Source: Syngnathus acus (lineage: Eukaryota; Chordata; Actinopteri; Syngnathiformes; Syngnathidae). From it: a stretch of DNA of 64,000 bases. The notes beneath the pieces were generated by a model that saw only the letters and a list, made by a program, of their open reading frames with translations, did not search any database and was not told the DNA's origin. The translations under genes were made by a program, and so were the position numbers. Below are positions 37,395 to 42,452 of this stretch, one piece after another; positions within the stretch are counted from its first letter, which is position 1, and the number at the start of each line of letters is the position of its first letter. The stretch is from positions 1,301,001-1,365,000 of the forward strand of contig NC_051095.1 of the NCBI RefSeq assembly GCF_901709675.1, in the 5' to 3' direction.

Positions 37395-39392
37395 GATATG
37401 TATTTACGCATGTCCTTCCAACCTGAGCCGCCTCATGTCGAATCCAATTGCAATTGCGCTGAATTGAAACGTATGGAATCGTACCAGTTTCAAGTGAACT
37501 ATCCTTTATTGGAGCGATGCATCCTGTTTCTTGTTTTGACTGTGAGCCGGCGCGCTTCCTGTTGCCGACTCCATAACTCCAAGCCGATGGGGCTTTTGAG
37601 CTTTCACGGCTGCGTGTGGACATTTCATTAGTGTAAGCCCCCCCCAGCTCTGCCTCGCCAGACGCCTTTTATGGGAACTCAAGTGTTTTTCATCACAGGT
37701 GCTTACTTGGGTAAAAGCCTTTCACCGCCCTCGCCAGCAAAAAGGCCAACGTTGTCAGATGGAGATTAATCGAAAGGGGAATCCAATTTTTCTGTTTCGA
37801 AAGCATTGGGGAGGAGCACTCACTTGGGTGATGATGAGTAAATCTGGCATCGTGCTGAAATGTTAGGACACTAAGCCCAAAATTCACTCAATGAAAATCA
37901 AATAGTAGCTGATTTTTTTTTTTTACACACTCCTTGTCCTCTAGCGGAGAACGACGAATATTACTGCCGCACCGATGAGCCCAAATATGTGTAATAAGGT
38001 TTGTGCCAACCACCAAACAAAGTCAACTGTCCTATGTGGAGAATAAAATTTGACGGTTGAGCTGGACGACTTCAATTATAGAGTAGTATAACTTCATTTT
38101 TTTGTAAACAAACAATTGTAAAATAAATGGTCAGTTCTTCCAAAATATTAGGCCTCATTTGTCCCCCACTTTTTGGACTGAGCCAATTAGAGGAGGAAAT
38201 TTTTCCAAAATCCGTCCAAGAGCGCTTCACCCTTTTCCTCCACTTTTACCTGTTAGCCTTTTTTTTCCCTGTGACAGTTTCCATAGCGACGAAGCAACAT
38301 CATTTTGTAGCAAGGTGCAATTGATGGCGGCGTGTGGGCTGGCGCGTACATCCGAGGGCAGGTCCCAGCAGTGCTGGCAAAAAAAAAAATGAAAGATGCT
38401 TTTAGGTGTCAAAAGGGTTAGCGCGAGGCGGGAAACACGTCGCTGATCCCGAATGGTCTTTTCATCATTCTCTCTATGCTCAGTTCGGCTCTGACCTCAG
38501 CTCGGACCCGGGGGAGGCCGCCGCGTCCGCCAACGGAGGAGCCGCGGCGGACGGCAGAATGCGCCTGCAGCAAAACTCCGCTTCAAAGACTCAGGTGAGA
38601 CGGAGCTTAGCTTCGACCTGCTCATTTGGCCTACGGAGCCGTATTCATCCATTTATTTATTTATTTATTTGATCTCTTTATTTATTTTTTGATCTATTTG
38701 TTATTTATCGTTATTAAGATATATTGCCTTTCTGTCTGTCCATCCATCCATCCATCCATGCATCCATCCATCCATCCATCCATCCATCCATCCATCCATT
38801 CATCCGACCCATCCATTCATCCAACCCATCCATCCATCCATTCATCCAACCCATCCATCCATCCATCCATCCATCCATCCATTCATCCGACCCATCCATT
38901 CATCCAACCCATCCATTCATCTGACCCATCCATCCATCCATTCATCCAACCCATCCATCCATCCATCCATCCATTCATCCGACCCATCCATTCATCCGAC
39001 CCATCCATCCATCCATTCATCCAACCCATCCATCCATCCATCCATCCATCCATCCATCCATCCATCCATCCATCCATCCATCCATCCATCCATCCATCCA
39101 TCCATCCATCCATCCAAATGATCGCGGTGATGATGATGTCTATTTTTGTGCTCAGGTGACAAACAGGAGGACTTCCCTACCCGACGGTCCAAAGCCCGCG
39201 ATCCCACGGCCGCTTTCCGTCATGGACCCGCCGCGCCAGCCGTACCCTAGAGCCCCGCCCGCTTCCCGGCAAAGTAGCCTTCAGATGGCTGGCAAGAGGC
39301 CCAGCCCGGGGGTCGGCGAGGGTAAGATGCCTCCCAATCTGCTGAGCGAGCTGAATTCGGTGCTGAGTAAGGCGGGCCGCAGCACCGAGTGA
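462..39392 (+). CDS. arap2: arap2, 3' two-thirds (27 coding segments; 5' end outside window)
   Basis: Multi-domain GTPase-activating scaffold. Twenty-seven segments join in a single open frame of about 1,148 codons ending TGA at 39390-39392; residue numbers below count from the first codon seen here. Order: PH1 end (1-55), PH2 (about 70-160), ArfGAP (about 165-300), PH3 (about 380-475), PH4 (about 495-580), RhoGAP (about 595-775), RA (about 800-905), PH5 (about 918-1014), Pro/Ser-rich tail. The ArfGAP zinc finger is CX2CX16CX2C (C180, C183, C200, C203) with Arg finger R208. The RhoGAP has Gln (Q628) where active RhoGAPs have Arg, as known for ARAP2; the local sequence also resembles my memory of mammalian ARAP2 far better than ARAP3. 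In mammals ARAP2 is a PIP3-stimulated Arf6 GAP acting at focal adhesions. The SAM domain and start of PH1 must lie upstream. Splice junctions are inferred, without transcript support. Confidence 0.93.
798..1209. mobile_element. Short non-autonomous TIR element (copy 1), TA-flanked
   Basis: It begins CCGTATTTTCCGGACTATAA and ends with the reverse complement of that, flanked by TATA/TA on both sides. Sub-terminal units of the form ACTATAAGGCGCACC repeat four times on the left half, with one inverted copy on the right. A second copy at 26568-26874 shares the same ends and the AATGAATGGCCCATTTTAAA core. TA flanks suggest Tc1/mariner-type mobilisation, but no transposase is present. Confidence 0.8.
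2035..2282. repeat. GGAT microsatellite, GATA-like tracts and (GA)n run
   Basis: Interrupted (ATGG)n covers about 2036-2130, then CTAGCTATAGATA-type units to about 2230, then an uninterrupted (AG)n run at 2241-2282. Simple-sequence DNA in an arap2 intron. Confidence 0.9.
4603..4787 (+). CDS. arap2: arap2 exon B: PH1 C-terminal helix and start of PH2
   Basis: Acceptor GGTCGGCAG, donor GTACTC; phase 1 in, phase 0 out. It begins [13 protein letters not shown], the C-terminal amphipathic helix with the invariant Trp of PH1. A linker follows, then [18 protein letters not shown] and VRLCKSEQ, the opening strands of PH2. Several ORFs in other frames across this GC-rich exon are shadows. Confidence 0.9.
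4788..8048 (+). other. arap2 intron, mostly unique sequence
   Basis: About 3.3 kb without a recognisable transposon. It contains a strong 21-bp-arm hairpin at 6974-7023 and short homopolymer runs. ORFs here lack domains and appear on both strands, so none is called. Confidence 0.65.
6974..7023. repeat. Near-perfect hairpin, 21-bp arms, 8-base loop
   Basis: The left arm 6974-6994 and right arm 7003-7023 are complementary at 20 of 21 positions (core GGCCACATTGGGC). The loop is 6995-7002. It lies in an arap2 intron. It could be a decayed TIR element or a small-RNA-like hairpin; sequence alone does not decide. Confidence 0.8.
8049..8155 (+). CDS. arap2: arap2 exon C: middle of PH2
   Basis: Acceptor GTTCCGTAAG (a rather weak pyrimidine tract), donor GTACGT; phase 0 in, phase 2 out. 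It encodes [20 protein letters not shown] and then [13 protein letters not shown], the central strands of PH2 that carry the domain from CKSEQ to the FTAES strand in the next exon. Confidence 0.88.
8156..9680 (+). other. arap2 intron, AT-rich
   Basis: About 1.5 kb. AT-rich with TAAA runs at 8490-8620 and a (TG)n run at about 9229-9247. No gene or identifiable transposon seen. Confidence 0.65.
9681..9880 (+). CDS. arap2: arap2 exon D: PH2 helix and ArfGAP zinc finger
   Basis: Acceptor TTATGTGCAG, donor GTAAGT; phase 2 in, phase 1 out. It encodes [20 protein letters not shown] (last strand and Trp helix of PH2), then the ArfGAP zinc module: CADC, 16 residues, CKKC, matching CX2CX16CX2C. The exon ends just before the catalytic QHR motif. 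Confidence 0.93.
9985..10259 (+). repeat. Degenerate tandem duplication, period about 158 bp
   Basis: Copy 1 (9985-10142) and copy 2 (10143-10259) share GCCATTTTGG, ATTTGCTGTCG, AACATCACAGTTG-type and ACCAATCA blocks in order, ending with GCAATTAATGAATTAATT-like sequence and ACTCAACA. Copy 2 is shorter. Confidence 0.8.
11323..11639. mobile_element. hAT-like non-autonomous element
   Basis: The ends are related inverted repeats: GGTGTCAAACCCAAGG on the left and GAGTTTGACACCCCTG on the right. Sub-terminal GGCCCGGGGGCCAGAT and CGGCCCACC blocks are typical of a widespread vertebrate family. It belongs with the copies at 13023, 30689 and 57670. Flanking 8-bp duplications are imperfect here. Confidence 0.7.
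12663..12748 (+). CDS. arap2: arap2 exon E: ArfGAP catalytic Arg
   Basis: Acceptor CGCCGCCAG, donor GTAGCA; phase 1 in, phase 0 out. It encodes [20 protein letters not shown] and ends IWSNELVE. The Arg of QHR is the Arf-GTP arginine finger and [10 protein letters not shown] is the family signature. The next intron is only 68 bp. Confidence 0.93.
12817..12999 (+). CDS. arap2: arap2 exon F: ArfGAP helical part
   Basis: Acceptor CCGCTCAG, donor GTGAAC; phase 0 at both ends. It encodes [19 protein letters not shown], then [14 protein letters not shown], the classical GN..AN.FW and F...KY helices of ArfGAP domains. A hAT-like element begins 24 bp beyond its last base, its target duplication 16 bp beyond. 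Confidence 0.93.
13023..13309. mobile_element. hAT-like non-autonomous element with perfect 8-bp TSD
   Basis: The left end is CAGGGGTGTCAAATTT and the right end TTTGACACCCGTG. The 8-bp sequence CCCTAAAT flanks both sides exactly (13015-13022 and 13310-13317). Eight-base target duplications plus these ends fit the hAT superfamily. Internal GGCGGGCCGCAT blocks occur at both ends. It has no coding capacity. Confidence 0.88.
14325..14674 (+). repeat. Three-copy tandem repeat, period about 120 bp
   Basis: Copies start at 14325, 14444 and 14566, each beginning GCTAGCTTAATG-like and ending GATAGAAACTGGTC. Copies 1 and 2 are close; copy 3 has lost the ATAGCATGCAAAAC block. Each copy contains the GCTAGC/ATGCTAAC motif seen scattered through the window. 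Confidence 0.88.
14776..14956 (+). mobile_element. Teleost retroelement 3' tail ending in (GGAT)n
   Basis: It contains CCCTGCGATTGGCTGGCAAC, GGTTCAGGGTGTCCCCCGCC, GGGATAGGCTCCAGCACTCC and GACTAAGCGG, then AAAATGGATGGATGGA. This is a very common fish interspersed repeat with a tetranucleotide tail. I cannot assign a family name with certainty. Confidence 0.8.
16247..16421 (+). CDS. arap2: arap2 exon G: ArfGAP ankyrin-like region
   Basis: Acceptor GCGTCCAG, donor GTAAAT; phase 0 in, phase 1 out. It encodes [51 protein letters not shown]. This is the ankyrin-like helical segment that follows the zinc finger in ARAP ArfGAP modules (GADV, TPLxLAxxAGQ pattern). Confidence 0.92.
17053..17122. repeat. 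Perfect 70-bp hairpin, copy 1
   Basis: Arms of 28 bp (17053-17080 and 17095-17122), outer end TACACTACCGTTCAAAGG, are perfectly complementary around the 14-base loop CAAAATTGTTTGGG. The arm resembles termini of Tc1/mariner-like elements found in many vertebrates (recollection, not searched). It is flanked by (TA)n. Confidence 0.93.
17287..17356. repeat. Perfect 70-bp hairpin, copy 2, inverted loop
   Basis: Arms of 28 bp (17287-17314 and 17329-17356), outer end TACACTACCGTTCAAAAG, are perfectly complementary. The loop CCCAAACAATTTTG is the reverse complement of the loop in copy 1. The arms differ from copy 1 by one base, present in both arms. Confidence 0.93.
18159..18248. repeat. Small palindromic repeat TTAACTCATTCACTGCCA (copy A)
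   Basis: It starts TTAACTCATTCACTGCCATC and ends CAAGAGTTAA, with ATAGACGTC and GACGTCTAT blocks inside. It has the same ends and core as the copies at 19792 and 20275; a lone end occurs at about 28921-28946. Confidence 0.75.
18285..18410 (+). CDS. arap2: arap2 exon H: linker into PH3
   Basis: Acceptor GCCCACCAG, donor GTGAGT; phase 1 at both ends. It encodes [20 protein letters not shown] then [26 protein letters not shown] is the first strand of PH3. The rest is a variable loop before the RRWC strand in the next exon. Confidence 0.87.
19792..19860. repeat. Small palindromic repeat (copy B)
   Basis: It starts TTAACTCATTCGGTGCCAG and ends GTCAATGGCAGTTAAC, with GACGTCTATAGTCG inside. A MITE-like unit of about 69 bp, close to copy C. 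Confidence 0.8.
20275..20335. repeat. Small palindromic repeat (copy C)
   Basis: It starts TTAACTCATTCAGTGCCAG and ends GTCAATGGCAGTTAAC. It shares AAAATGGACGTCTATAGTCG-like core with copy B, which suggests a mobile or recently duplicated short unit. Confidence 0.8.
23494..23536 (-). mobile_element. Retroelement tail fragment (minus strand)
   Basis: CCATCCATCCACCCATCCAT followed by TTTTTCTCCGCTTATCCGGA is the reverse complement of the GGATAAGCGG...AAAATGGATGG tail seen at 14776-14956. Only the last 40 or so bases remain. Confidence 0.6.
24452..24596 (+). CDS. arap2: arap2 exon I: core of PH3
   Basis: Acceptor CGTTTTTGCAG, donor GTACGA; phase 1 in, phase 2 out. It encodes [19 protein letters not shown] then [29 protein letters not shown] is the strand 3-4 signature of a PH domain. 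The upstream intron is the longest in the window, about 6 kb. Confidence 0.92.
26568..26874. mobile_element. Short non-autonomous TIR element (copy 2) with foreign segment
   Basis: The ends CCGTATTTTCCGCACTATAA and its complement are flanked by TA on both sides. The right-hand part holds a stretch (26729-26766, GGCCCGCGGGCCGGAC) resembling the end of the hAT-like family in this window, so it is probably a nested remnant. Confidence 0.8.
27398..27612 (+). repeat. AT-rich tandem duplication, period about 117 bp
   Basis: Both units contain TCAATTAATGGA, ATTATTTGGAGT, GTGTTT and then A-rich AATAATAAAAT runs. The unit starts are about 27398 and 27515. Confidence 0.8.
27985..28087 (+). CDS. arap2: arap2 exon J: PH3 C-terminal strands and helix
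   Basis: Acceptor CTCCGGCAG, donor GTCAGA; phase 2 in, phase 0 out. It encodes [20 protein letters not shown] then [14 protein letters not shown], the last strands and Trp-containing helix of PH3. Confidence 0.92.
28265..28463 (+). CDS. arap2: arap2 exon K: PH4 start
   Basis: Acceptor CCCGGCAG, donor GTAAGG; phase 0 in, phase 1 out. It encodes the inter-PH linker [10 protein letters not shown], then [31 protein letters not shown] and [10 protein letters not shown]. This is a complete N-terminal half of PH4. The preceding intron is 177 bp. Confidence 0.92.
28464..30202 (+). other. Two arap2 introns around exon L, no other gene
   Basis: Introns 28464-29471 and 29536-30202. The first contains a half copy of the TTAACTCATTC palindromic repeat near 28921-28946. 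Otherwise unique sequence and homopolymer runs. Confidence 0.65.
29472..29535 (+). CDS. arap2: arap2 exon L: PH4 middle (64 bp)
   Basis: Acceptor CCCGCTACAG, donor GTACGC; phase 1 in, phase 2 out. It encodes [20 protein letters not shown], a PH4 strand that leads into GRTIYIHG across the next junction. The short exon is supported by exact phase continuity on both sides. Confidence 0.88.
30203..30366 (+). CDS. arap2: arap2 exon M: PH4 end and RhoGAP start
   Basis: Acceptor CTTTTTCCAG, donor GTTAGT; phase 2 in, phase 1 out. It encodes [20 protein letters not shown] (last strand and helix of PH4), then [18 protein letters not shown]. [11 protein letters not shown] is the opening helix of a RhoGAP domain. 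The next intron is just 65 bp. Confidence 0.93.
30432..30644 (+). CDS. arap2: arap2 exon N: RhoGAP core, arginine finger replaced by Gln
   Basis: Acceptor CTGTCGGCAG, donor GTATGT; phase 1 at both ends. It encodes [20 protein letters not shown], then [20 protein letters not shown] and [19 protein letters not shown]. Active RhoGAPs read G-(I/V/L)-Y-R here; this one reads GVYQ, so the catalytic Arg is absent. The remaining fold residues (KLR, HxxEDVxxxLKxFF, ALLTKELY) are kept, consistent with a domain that binds RhoA-GTP without hydrolysing it. Confidence 0.95.
30645..31190 (+). other. arap2 intron largely made of a hAT-like element
   Basis: A 546-bp intron in which about 30689-31046 belongs to the hAT-like family. 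No coding content. Confidence 0.7.
30689..31046. mobile_element. hAT-like non-autonomous element, worn ends
   Basis: Left end CAGTCAAACTCATTTTTGTC with GTGGGCCGCATT; right end ATCTGGCCCCCGGGCC and GGGTTTGACA. The body (CTGATGAATAACTCGTTTTG, ATTGACACATGAAGTC) matches a common teleost non-autonomous hAT type by memory. Confidence 0.75.
31191..31296 (+). CDS. arap2: arap2 exon O: RhoGAP
   Basis: Acceptor TTTTTTTTGTAG, donor GTATTG; phase 1 in, phase 2 out. It encodes [20 protein letters not shown] then [16 protein letters not shown], the central RhoGAP helices (LPxxNRxTLxxLxxHL). Confidence 0.93.
31424..31571 (+). CDS. arap2: arap2 exon P: RhoGAP C-terminal helices
   Basis: Acceptor TTGTCCTCCAG, donor GTGAGT; phase 2 in, phase 0 out. 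It encodes [20 protein letters not shown] and [20 protein letters not shown], then IDNYVRLFS. This matches the RhoGAP N-x-M-x..NLAxxFxP region, with the usual Pro replaced by Ser/Cys as expected for ARAP2. Confidence 0.93.
31954..32031 (+). CDS. arap2: arap2 exon Q: RhoGAP-RA linker
   Basis: Acceptor CTCGCAACAG, donor GTAAGT; phase 0 at both ends, 26 codons. It encodes [20 protein letters not shown] then DKKDTT, the hinge between the RhoGAP and RA domains. Confidence 0.9.
32175..32235 (+). repeat. G-rich tract with quadruplex-forming pattern
   Basis: Runs of three or more G separated by short spacers (GGGATTGGGAGGGAGGGGGG, then GCGGG and GGCGGGAGGAGGCGGG) lie just downstream of exon Q on the coding strand. 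Confidence 0.7.
32608..32682 (+). CDS. arap2: arap2 exon R: RA domain start
   Basis: Acceptor CTGGCCACAG, donor GTGCGT; phase 0 at both ends, 25 codons. It encodes [20 protein letters not shown] then CCLIK, the first two strands of the Ras-association (ubiquitin-like) domain. Confidence 0.92.
32874..32991 (+). CDS. arap2: arap2 exon S: RA domain middle
   Basis: Acceptor CTTACCAG, donor GTAAGA; phase 0 in, phase 1 out. It encodes [20 protein letters not shown] then [13 protein letters not shown], the RA helix and the [12 protein letters not shown] strand. Confidence 0.92.
34101..34229 (+). CDS. arap2: arap2 exon T: RA domain end, GC donor
   Basis: Acceptor TCGGGACAG; phase 1 in. It encodes [20 protein letters not shown] then [20 protein letters not shown]. 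To stay in frame with the next exon it must end in phase 1 at G34229, where the following bases are GCATGT. This is a GC splice donor with matching exon end AAG. I found no GT donor nearby with the right phase before the in-frame stop at about 34286. Confidence 0.82.
34230..34231 (+). promoter_or_regulatory. GC splice donor of arap2 (GC-AG intron 34230-34644)
   Basis: The exon/intron junction reads ACAAAG|GCATGT. Known GC-AG introns keep the AG before the break and A and G at +3 and +5, as here. The partner acceptor is CGCAAAG ending at 34644. The phase (1) agrees on both sides. This is inferred from reading frame only. Confidence 0.6.
34645..34781 (+). CDS. arap2: arap2 exon U: PH5 start
   Basis: Acceptor TTTCCGCAAAG, donor GTGAGC; phase 1 in, phase 0 out. 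It encodes [20 protein letters not shown] then [20 protein letters not shown] and LYRDIK. RGYLKF and [18 protein letters not shown] are the first four strands of a PH domain. Confidence 0.92.
35654..35736 (+). CDS. arap2: arap2 exon V: PH5
   Basis: Acceptor GTGTTTTTCAG, donor GTACGG; phase 0 in, phase 2 out. It encodes [20 protein letters not shown] then KKLKPPS. KxYLGxKKKxKPPTxWGFT is the conserved ARAP-family stretch in the last PH domain, completed by the next exon. Confidence 0.92.
36417..36632 (+). repeat. T-rich tandem duplication, period about 119 bp
   Basis: Units start GCCATTGTTTTTTT at 36417 and 36536. Both contain AATGAACAAAAAT, GCATTTTCCATATTTATTT, TTTACTGTTATTTATTTATT and TGTGCACATA. 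Confidence 0.88.
36927..36962 (+). CDS. arap2: arap2 exon W: 36-bp microexon of PH5
   Basis: Acceptor CTTTCAACAG, donor GTGAGT; phase 2 at both ends. It encodes [11 protein letters not shown] with split flanking codons (S before, W after). At 36 bp it is far too short for ORF calling, but it restores [20 protein letters not shown] exactly, as expected for ARAP2. Confidence 0.9.
37038..37101 (+). CDS. arap2: arap2 exon X: PH5 C-terminal helix
   Basis: Acceptor TCCATTGCAG, donor GTGATG; phase 2 in, phase 0 out. It encodes [21 protein letters not shown], the last strand and Trp helix of PH5. If the donor is skipped the frame stays open for ten codons ([10 protein letters not shown]) to TAG at 37132-37134, giving a short alternative end. 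Confidence 0.87.
37165..37395. repeat. TA-rich microsatellite
   Basis: ATTTTTATTATTAATATA-type sequence grading into a pure (AT)n run at about 37355-37388. Short reading frames across it (YIYIY type) are not genes. Confidence 0.9.
37945..37998 (+). CDS. arap2: arap2 candidate 54-bp exon after PH5
   Basis: A long T-rich tract and CCTCTAG precede it and AAG|GTTTGT follows. It is phase 0 at both ends and reads [18 protein letters not shown]. The basic/Ser-Thr/Pro character resembles the post-PH5 segment of vertebrate ARAP2. Because it is phase-neutral, the gene also works without it, so it could be alternative or spurious. Confidence 0.5.
38484..38594 (+). CDS. arap2: arap2 tail exon (low complexity)
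   Basis: Acceptor CTATGCTCAG, donor GTGAGA; phase 0 at both ends, 37 codons. It encodes [20 protein letters not shown] then [17 protein letters not shown]. The segment is Ala/Gly/Ser rich and without a domain. Splice quality, GC-rich codon use and phase support it. Confidence 0.72.
38740..39116. repeat. (CATC)n microsatellite in the last arap2 intron
   Basis: About 377 bp of CATCCATC units with recurrent variants CATTCATCCGACC and CATTCATCCAACC in a higher-order pattern. It fills most of the 561-bp last intron and ends 39 bp before the terminal exon. Confidence 0.97.
39156..39392 (+). CDS. arap2: arap2 terminal coding exon
   Basis: Acceptor TTTGTGCTCAG; phase 0 in; stop TGA at 39390-39392. 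It encodes a Pro/Arg/Ser-rich tail ([20 protein letters not shown]) ending [18 protein letters not shown]. The final LxELNxVLxxxxR motif resembles the C-terminal helix of vertebrate ARAP2. The coding part is GC-rich and is followed by an AT-rich untranslated region. Confidence 0.85.
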   Translation: MTNRRTSLPDGPKPAIPRPLSVMDPPRQPYPRAPPASRQSSLQMAGKRPSPGVGEGKMPPNLLSELNSVLSKAGRSTE

Positions 39393-39845
39393 CGGCGTAA
39401 CGTCGAGCGCTCGCTTGCTCGACTGGACTTGGGCGGTCCCTGCGCTTCATGAACAGGCAAGACATTTTCCGACGGTTGCCATCAAAATGGATACGACGTC
39501 ACTCCCAAGATTAGGTGAGGATGCAAATGACCTCGTTCAAGACTGATTTTTTTTTTTTTTTTTTTTTGGTCAAGCCTGGACATTGTCTCGAGATTCAACT
39601 TTTTATACTCTTTCCATAGTTTTGCTCTACATGAAATATTGTCTTATGTAAAATTCATTCTCCTATTCTCCAAATATTAGCAACTATCATTGCACATATG
39701 GTGTGTCCAAAATGTAACGTGACCCCTACATGGCAGTTCAGAATCAGTATTCAACTAATATCATAAGTTCCGACCCTCATTTTTATTTTCCTGTTGTACT
39801 CAGAGGGCCAAGCATTCGAATAAACTCCCGGAATGAATGAATGAA
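39393..39845 (+). other. arap2: arap2 3' untranslated region
   Basis: AT-rich non-coding sequence after the stop codon, with a long T run near 39,548-39,567. It ends just after the first good polyadenylation signal. The exact cleavage site is inferred, 10-25 bases beyond AATAAA. Confidence 0.6.
39819..39824 (+). terminator. arap2 polyadenylation signal
   Basis: A canonical AATAAA lies 427 bp after the arap2 stop and is followed by a GAAT-rich stretch. I saw no earlier AATAAA between the stop codon and this site. Confidence 0.6.
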
Positions 39846-41407
39846 TGAATGGATGAATGACTAAAGTGGTGCCTCTGTCTTCAATAATGCACACAGCATG
39901 CTGAAAATGCACACGTAGGCAATTGTCACATGGCCATGAATTATTGATTTGATTTTTTTTTTTTTTTGGTGGTCCCGGTGCCTTATAGAGTGACTTGCTT
40001 GCAGGCAGTCACCACCTTAGCTTTCACTCTTTCCAAGGCAGCAGTTCTTGATTGTGTGTGTGTGTGTTTCAGATTGCGGATTACTTTATTACGCAATACT
40101 TAATGACCTTTTTTCAATCTTGCAATCGACAAATTCATCATACATATAAAAAAGAAAGCTAACACTGAAACTAATAAAAGGCGACCTAAAATGAAGCTAA
40201 AATAAAAAATACAAACTAATAAACCTGCTACAGAAAGGAATGAAAACTTACGGGATTTAATAAACTAAAGTCAAAATGAAATCCAAAGTGACGATAATGA
40301 AAAATCCAAAAGTAATATAAATTCTGCTTGAGAATGGGAATCAGCCACCAACCAAAAATGTACGCTACATGGATTTGCATTTCCAGTAAGGCGAGGCCTT
40401 ACATTAATGGAGTCGTCCATGTGAGTCACTATAAATAGTGAAGTCGCCTCACGCCATCCCATCCCCCACCAATCCACACTTCCCGCCCTCTAATCTCGAT
40501 TCTATTAATGTCTCGACTGATATTTACGACACGCGCAGCCTTTTAGCTTGACGCGGCTGTAAAGTGTATGTCCAAGCTTTATCTAATTAAAAGCCCCGCA
40601 CCAGGGCAATTCCGCCGGGATCCGAGCTTTAAAATCTCAATCAGTCGGCGTCCAACCCCCCCGCCGGCCGCCGCCACTCGGAGGAAGCAGCGAGCCACGA
40701 AGAGCTAATAAAGGAGAAAAGAAATCGCAGACGTTCCAATTAAGCGCATGGGAGAAAGTACGTCTGTAGATCATTTTCTTATTTTGCTATGAGTGGAATT
40801 ATGGGAGCATCGCCACAAAGAGAAGGTCACCTCGAAAATCCCGTCCCCGTTTGGTTTATCGGCTACGGTTGCATTCAGGGAAATCCGAGAATCGTATCTT
40901 TGATGATAGCATTTGTGCTTTGGGACGTGCCTCCTGTCTTCTGAGACTACCGGAAAATTCCGACCGATTCAACGCCCTCACGATTTAGCCCACTTTACGT
41001 TTCAGATGGTCTGGAGTGAATTTCGACATCACGCACGATGGTTCTGCATTCGGAAAACTGGTCCAGATAACTGCTTGGACTTTATCTGACAATCGGGCCT
41101 TTGCTGGATCTCACGATTGTGGTCAATTTTTTTCGTCGGGGCAAAACATTTTGATTCGGCCATCTTTGTTTCAAGAGCATCGCTTTTACAGAACTGAAAT
41201 CCACAACAAGGATTATCTCCGAGTGCTTACAAGCAGGTCACTGACCAGCCGAGAAGGTCCGTCGAGGCCCGCGAGGATGCGACGTTTTTCCCTGCCATTT
41301 TCCAATCAATGACCTGCCAGGGCAAAGAGTGCAAACGGTAAAAAGCTTTTGACTTTCCTACCTTCCTTACTTCAGACTGACTCTTCTTTCACTTCCTGAT
41401 GACGCAG

Positions 41408-41600
41408 CTTCAGGAACAACTGGGAGTTCAGTATCTTGCTCAAGAACACGCTGATACGGTCGCAATGGCCGGACGGAGATCCGAGCCCCAACCGTTGGGT
41501 CGGGAGCCGACTTCAAGTGCAAAGGACTGCCAGGTGAGCATACGTAGCGATGTAGTCACGTGAACTAGGTCAGCGCTCTACCGCCCTCTATTGACCATCC
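41408..41600 (+). mobile_element. SINE-like fragment, degenerate
   Basis: GGAGTTCAGTATCTTGCTCA, AGAACACG, AGATCCGAGCCCCAACC, GGGAGCCGAC and AGCGCTCTACCGCCCTCTA follow the order of a very common teleost tRNA-SINE-related repeat (TGTCTTGCTCAAGG...GATCGAACC...CGCTCTACC). Family not assigned. Confidence 0.5.
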
Positions 41601-42255
41601 ACCACTGGTAGAAATTACGCTTAATCTCTTTTACTTAAGTACAATGAAGATTGAATTTTTAATTGCCGTATGTATTGCGTGAAAACGACATTATTCAAGT
41701 TGTTTGTCGTTTATCGCTCAACCAGGAAAATTCCGACATTTTCACACTTTACAATGTCAAAGTTGTTCGAGTTAAAAAGTTGTCTGAAAAAGAACTTGCC
41801 TGAACTAACAAAGTATTTGTAGGATCAAGGGCGCAGGTATAGATCCGTTTTGAATTTGGCATGCTTCAACTATTTGTAGTCTTTATTTGCGGTCCATTAT
41901 TTATTTATTAGCGTGAATCTACGCCGCCACTACCTCCGCAGTAACCTTCATCTTTGGATTGTTTGGCCTAAATGAGGTTATCAACAACGCCGGGCAGAGA
42001 ATTGCTACGCTGCAAGGCAGGAAAATAAACATTTGCTTGTTAAAGATTCATCGTGCTGCCCGGCTTGAGTTTTGTGCCCTTGTCGCAAAGTCACGCCGCT
42101 CAACCAGCCGCCAGTCACGAAGCTTTATTATTATTTCATAAAAGTCATTTTTCGAGCCGCGGTGCATCAACATGAACTCCGGCGACCCCCGATGAAAATC
42201 TTAACTGACGTTATTGTGATTGTGAAGCGAATCAGCTTAGCATGTTAGCTGCTTT

Positions 42256-42452
42256 AGCCTTAGCATGTTAGCTACAGCAGCTACTTTGCTTGCCTGACTT
42301 AAATGTAATTGATTGTTTGGCTCACGCTAAATGTGATCAACAACAATTGGTGCTAGCATTGCTCGGTTAGCCTTAGCATGTTAGCTACAGCAGCTACTTT
42401 GCTTGCCTGACTTAATTGTAATAGATTGTTCGTCTCACGCTAAATGTGATCA
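42256..42452 (+). repeat. Tandem duplication with TTAGCATGTTAGCT, period 113 bp
   Basis: Copy 1 (42256-42340) and copy 2 (42369-42452) share AGCCTTAGCATGTTAGCTAC, AGCAGCTACTTTGCTTGCCT and CTCACGCTAAATGTGATCA with only a few differences. Confidence 0.9.

Larger units (their letters stand above)
37102..38483 (+). other. arap2 introns around the 54-bp candidate exon
   Basis: Introns 37102-37944 and 37999-38483. The first carries a TA-rich microsatellite (about 37165-37395). The remainder is unique. Confidence 0.6.

Noticed and set aside
38740-39116. Possible CRISPR array because of regularly repeated units
   Set aside because: There are no unique spacers, the unit is a 4-bp microsatellite, and the DNA is clearly vertebrate.
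38626-39159. 177-codon ORF rich in His-Pro-Ser-Ile
   Set aside because: It is the translation of the (CATC)n microsatellite in an arap2 intron. Similar Trp-Met-Asp-Gly frames appear on the other strand.
40540-40760. Possible conserved non-coding element (homeobox-like ATTA sites, GC-rich core)
   Set aside because: Composition alone is not evidence. It would need multi-species alignment.
41016-41312. 98-codon ORF downstream of arap2
   Set aside because: No domain or similarity that I recognise. A stop-free stretch of this length is expected by chance in 24 kb of such DNA.
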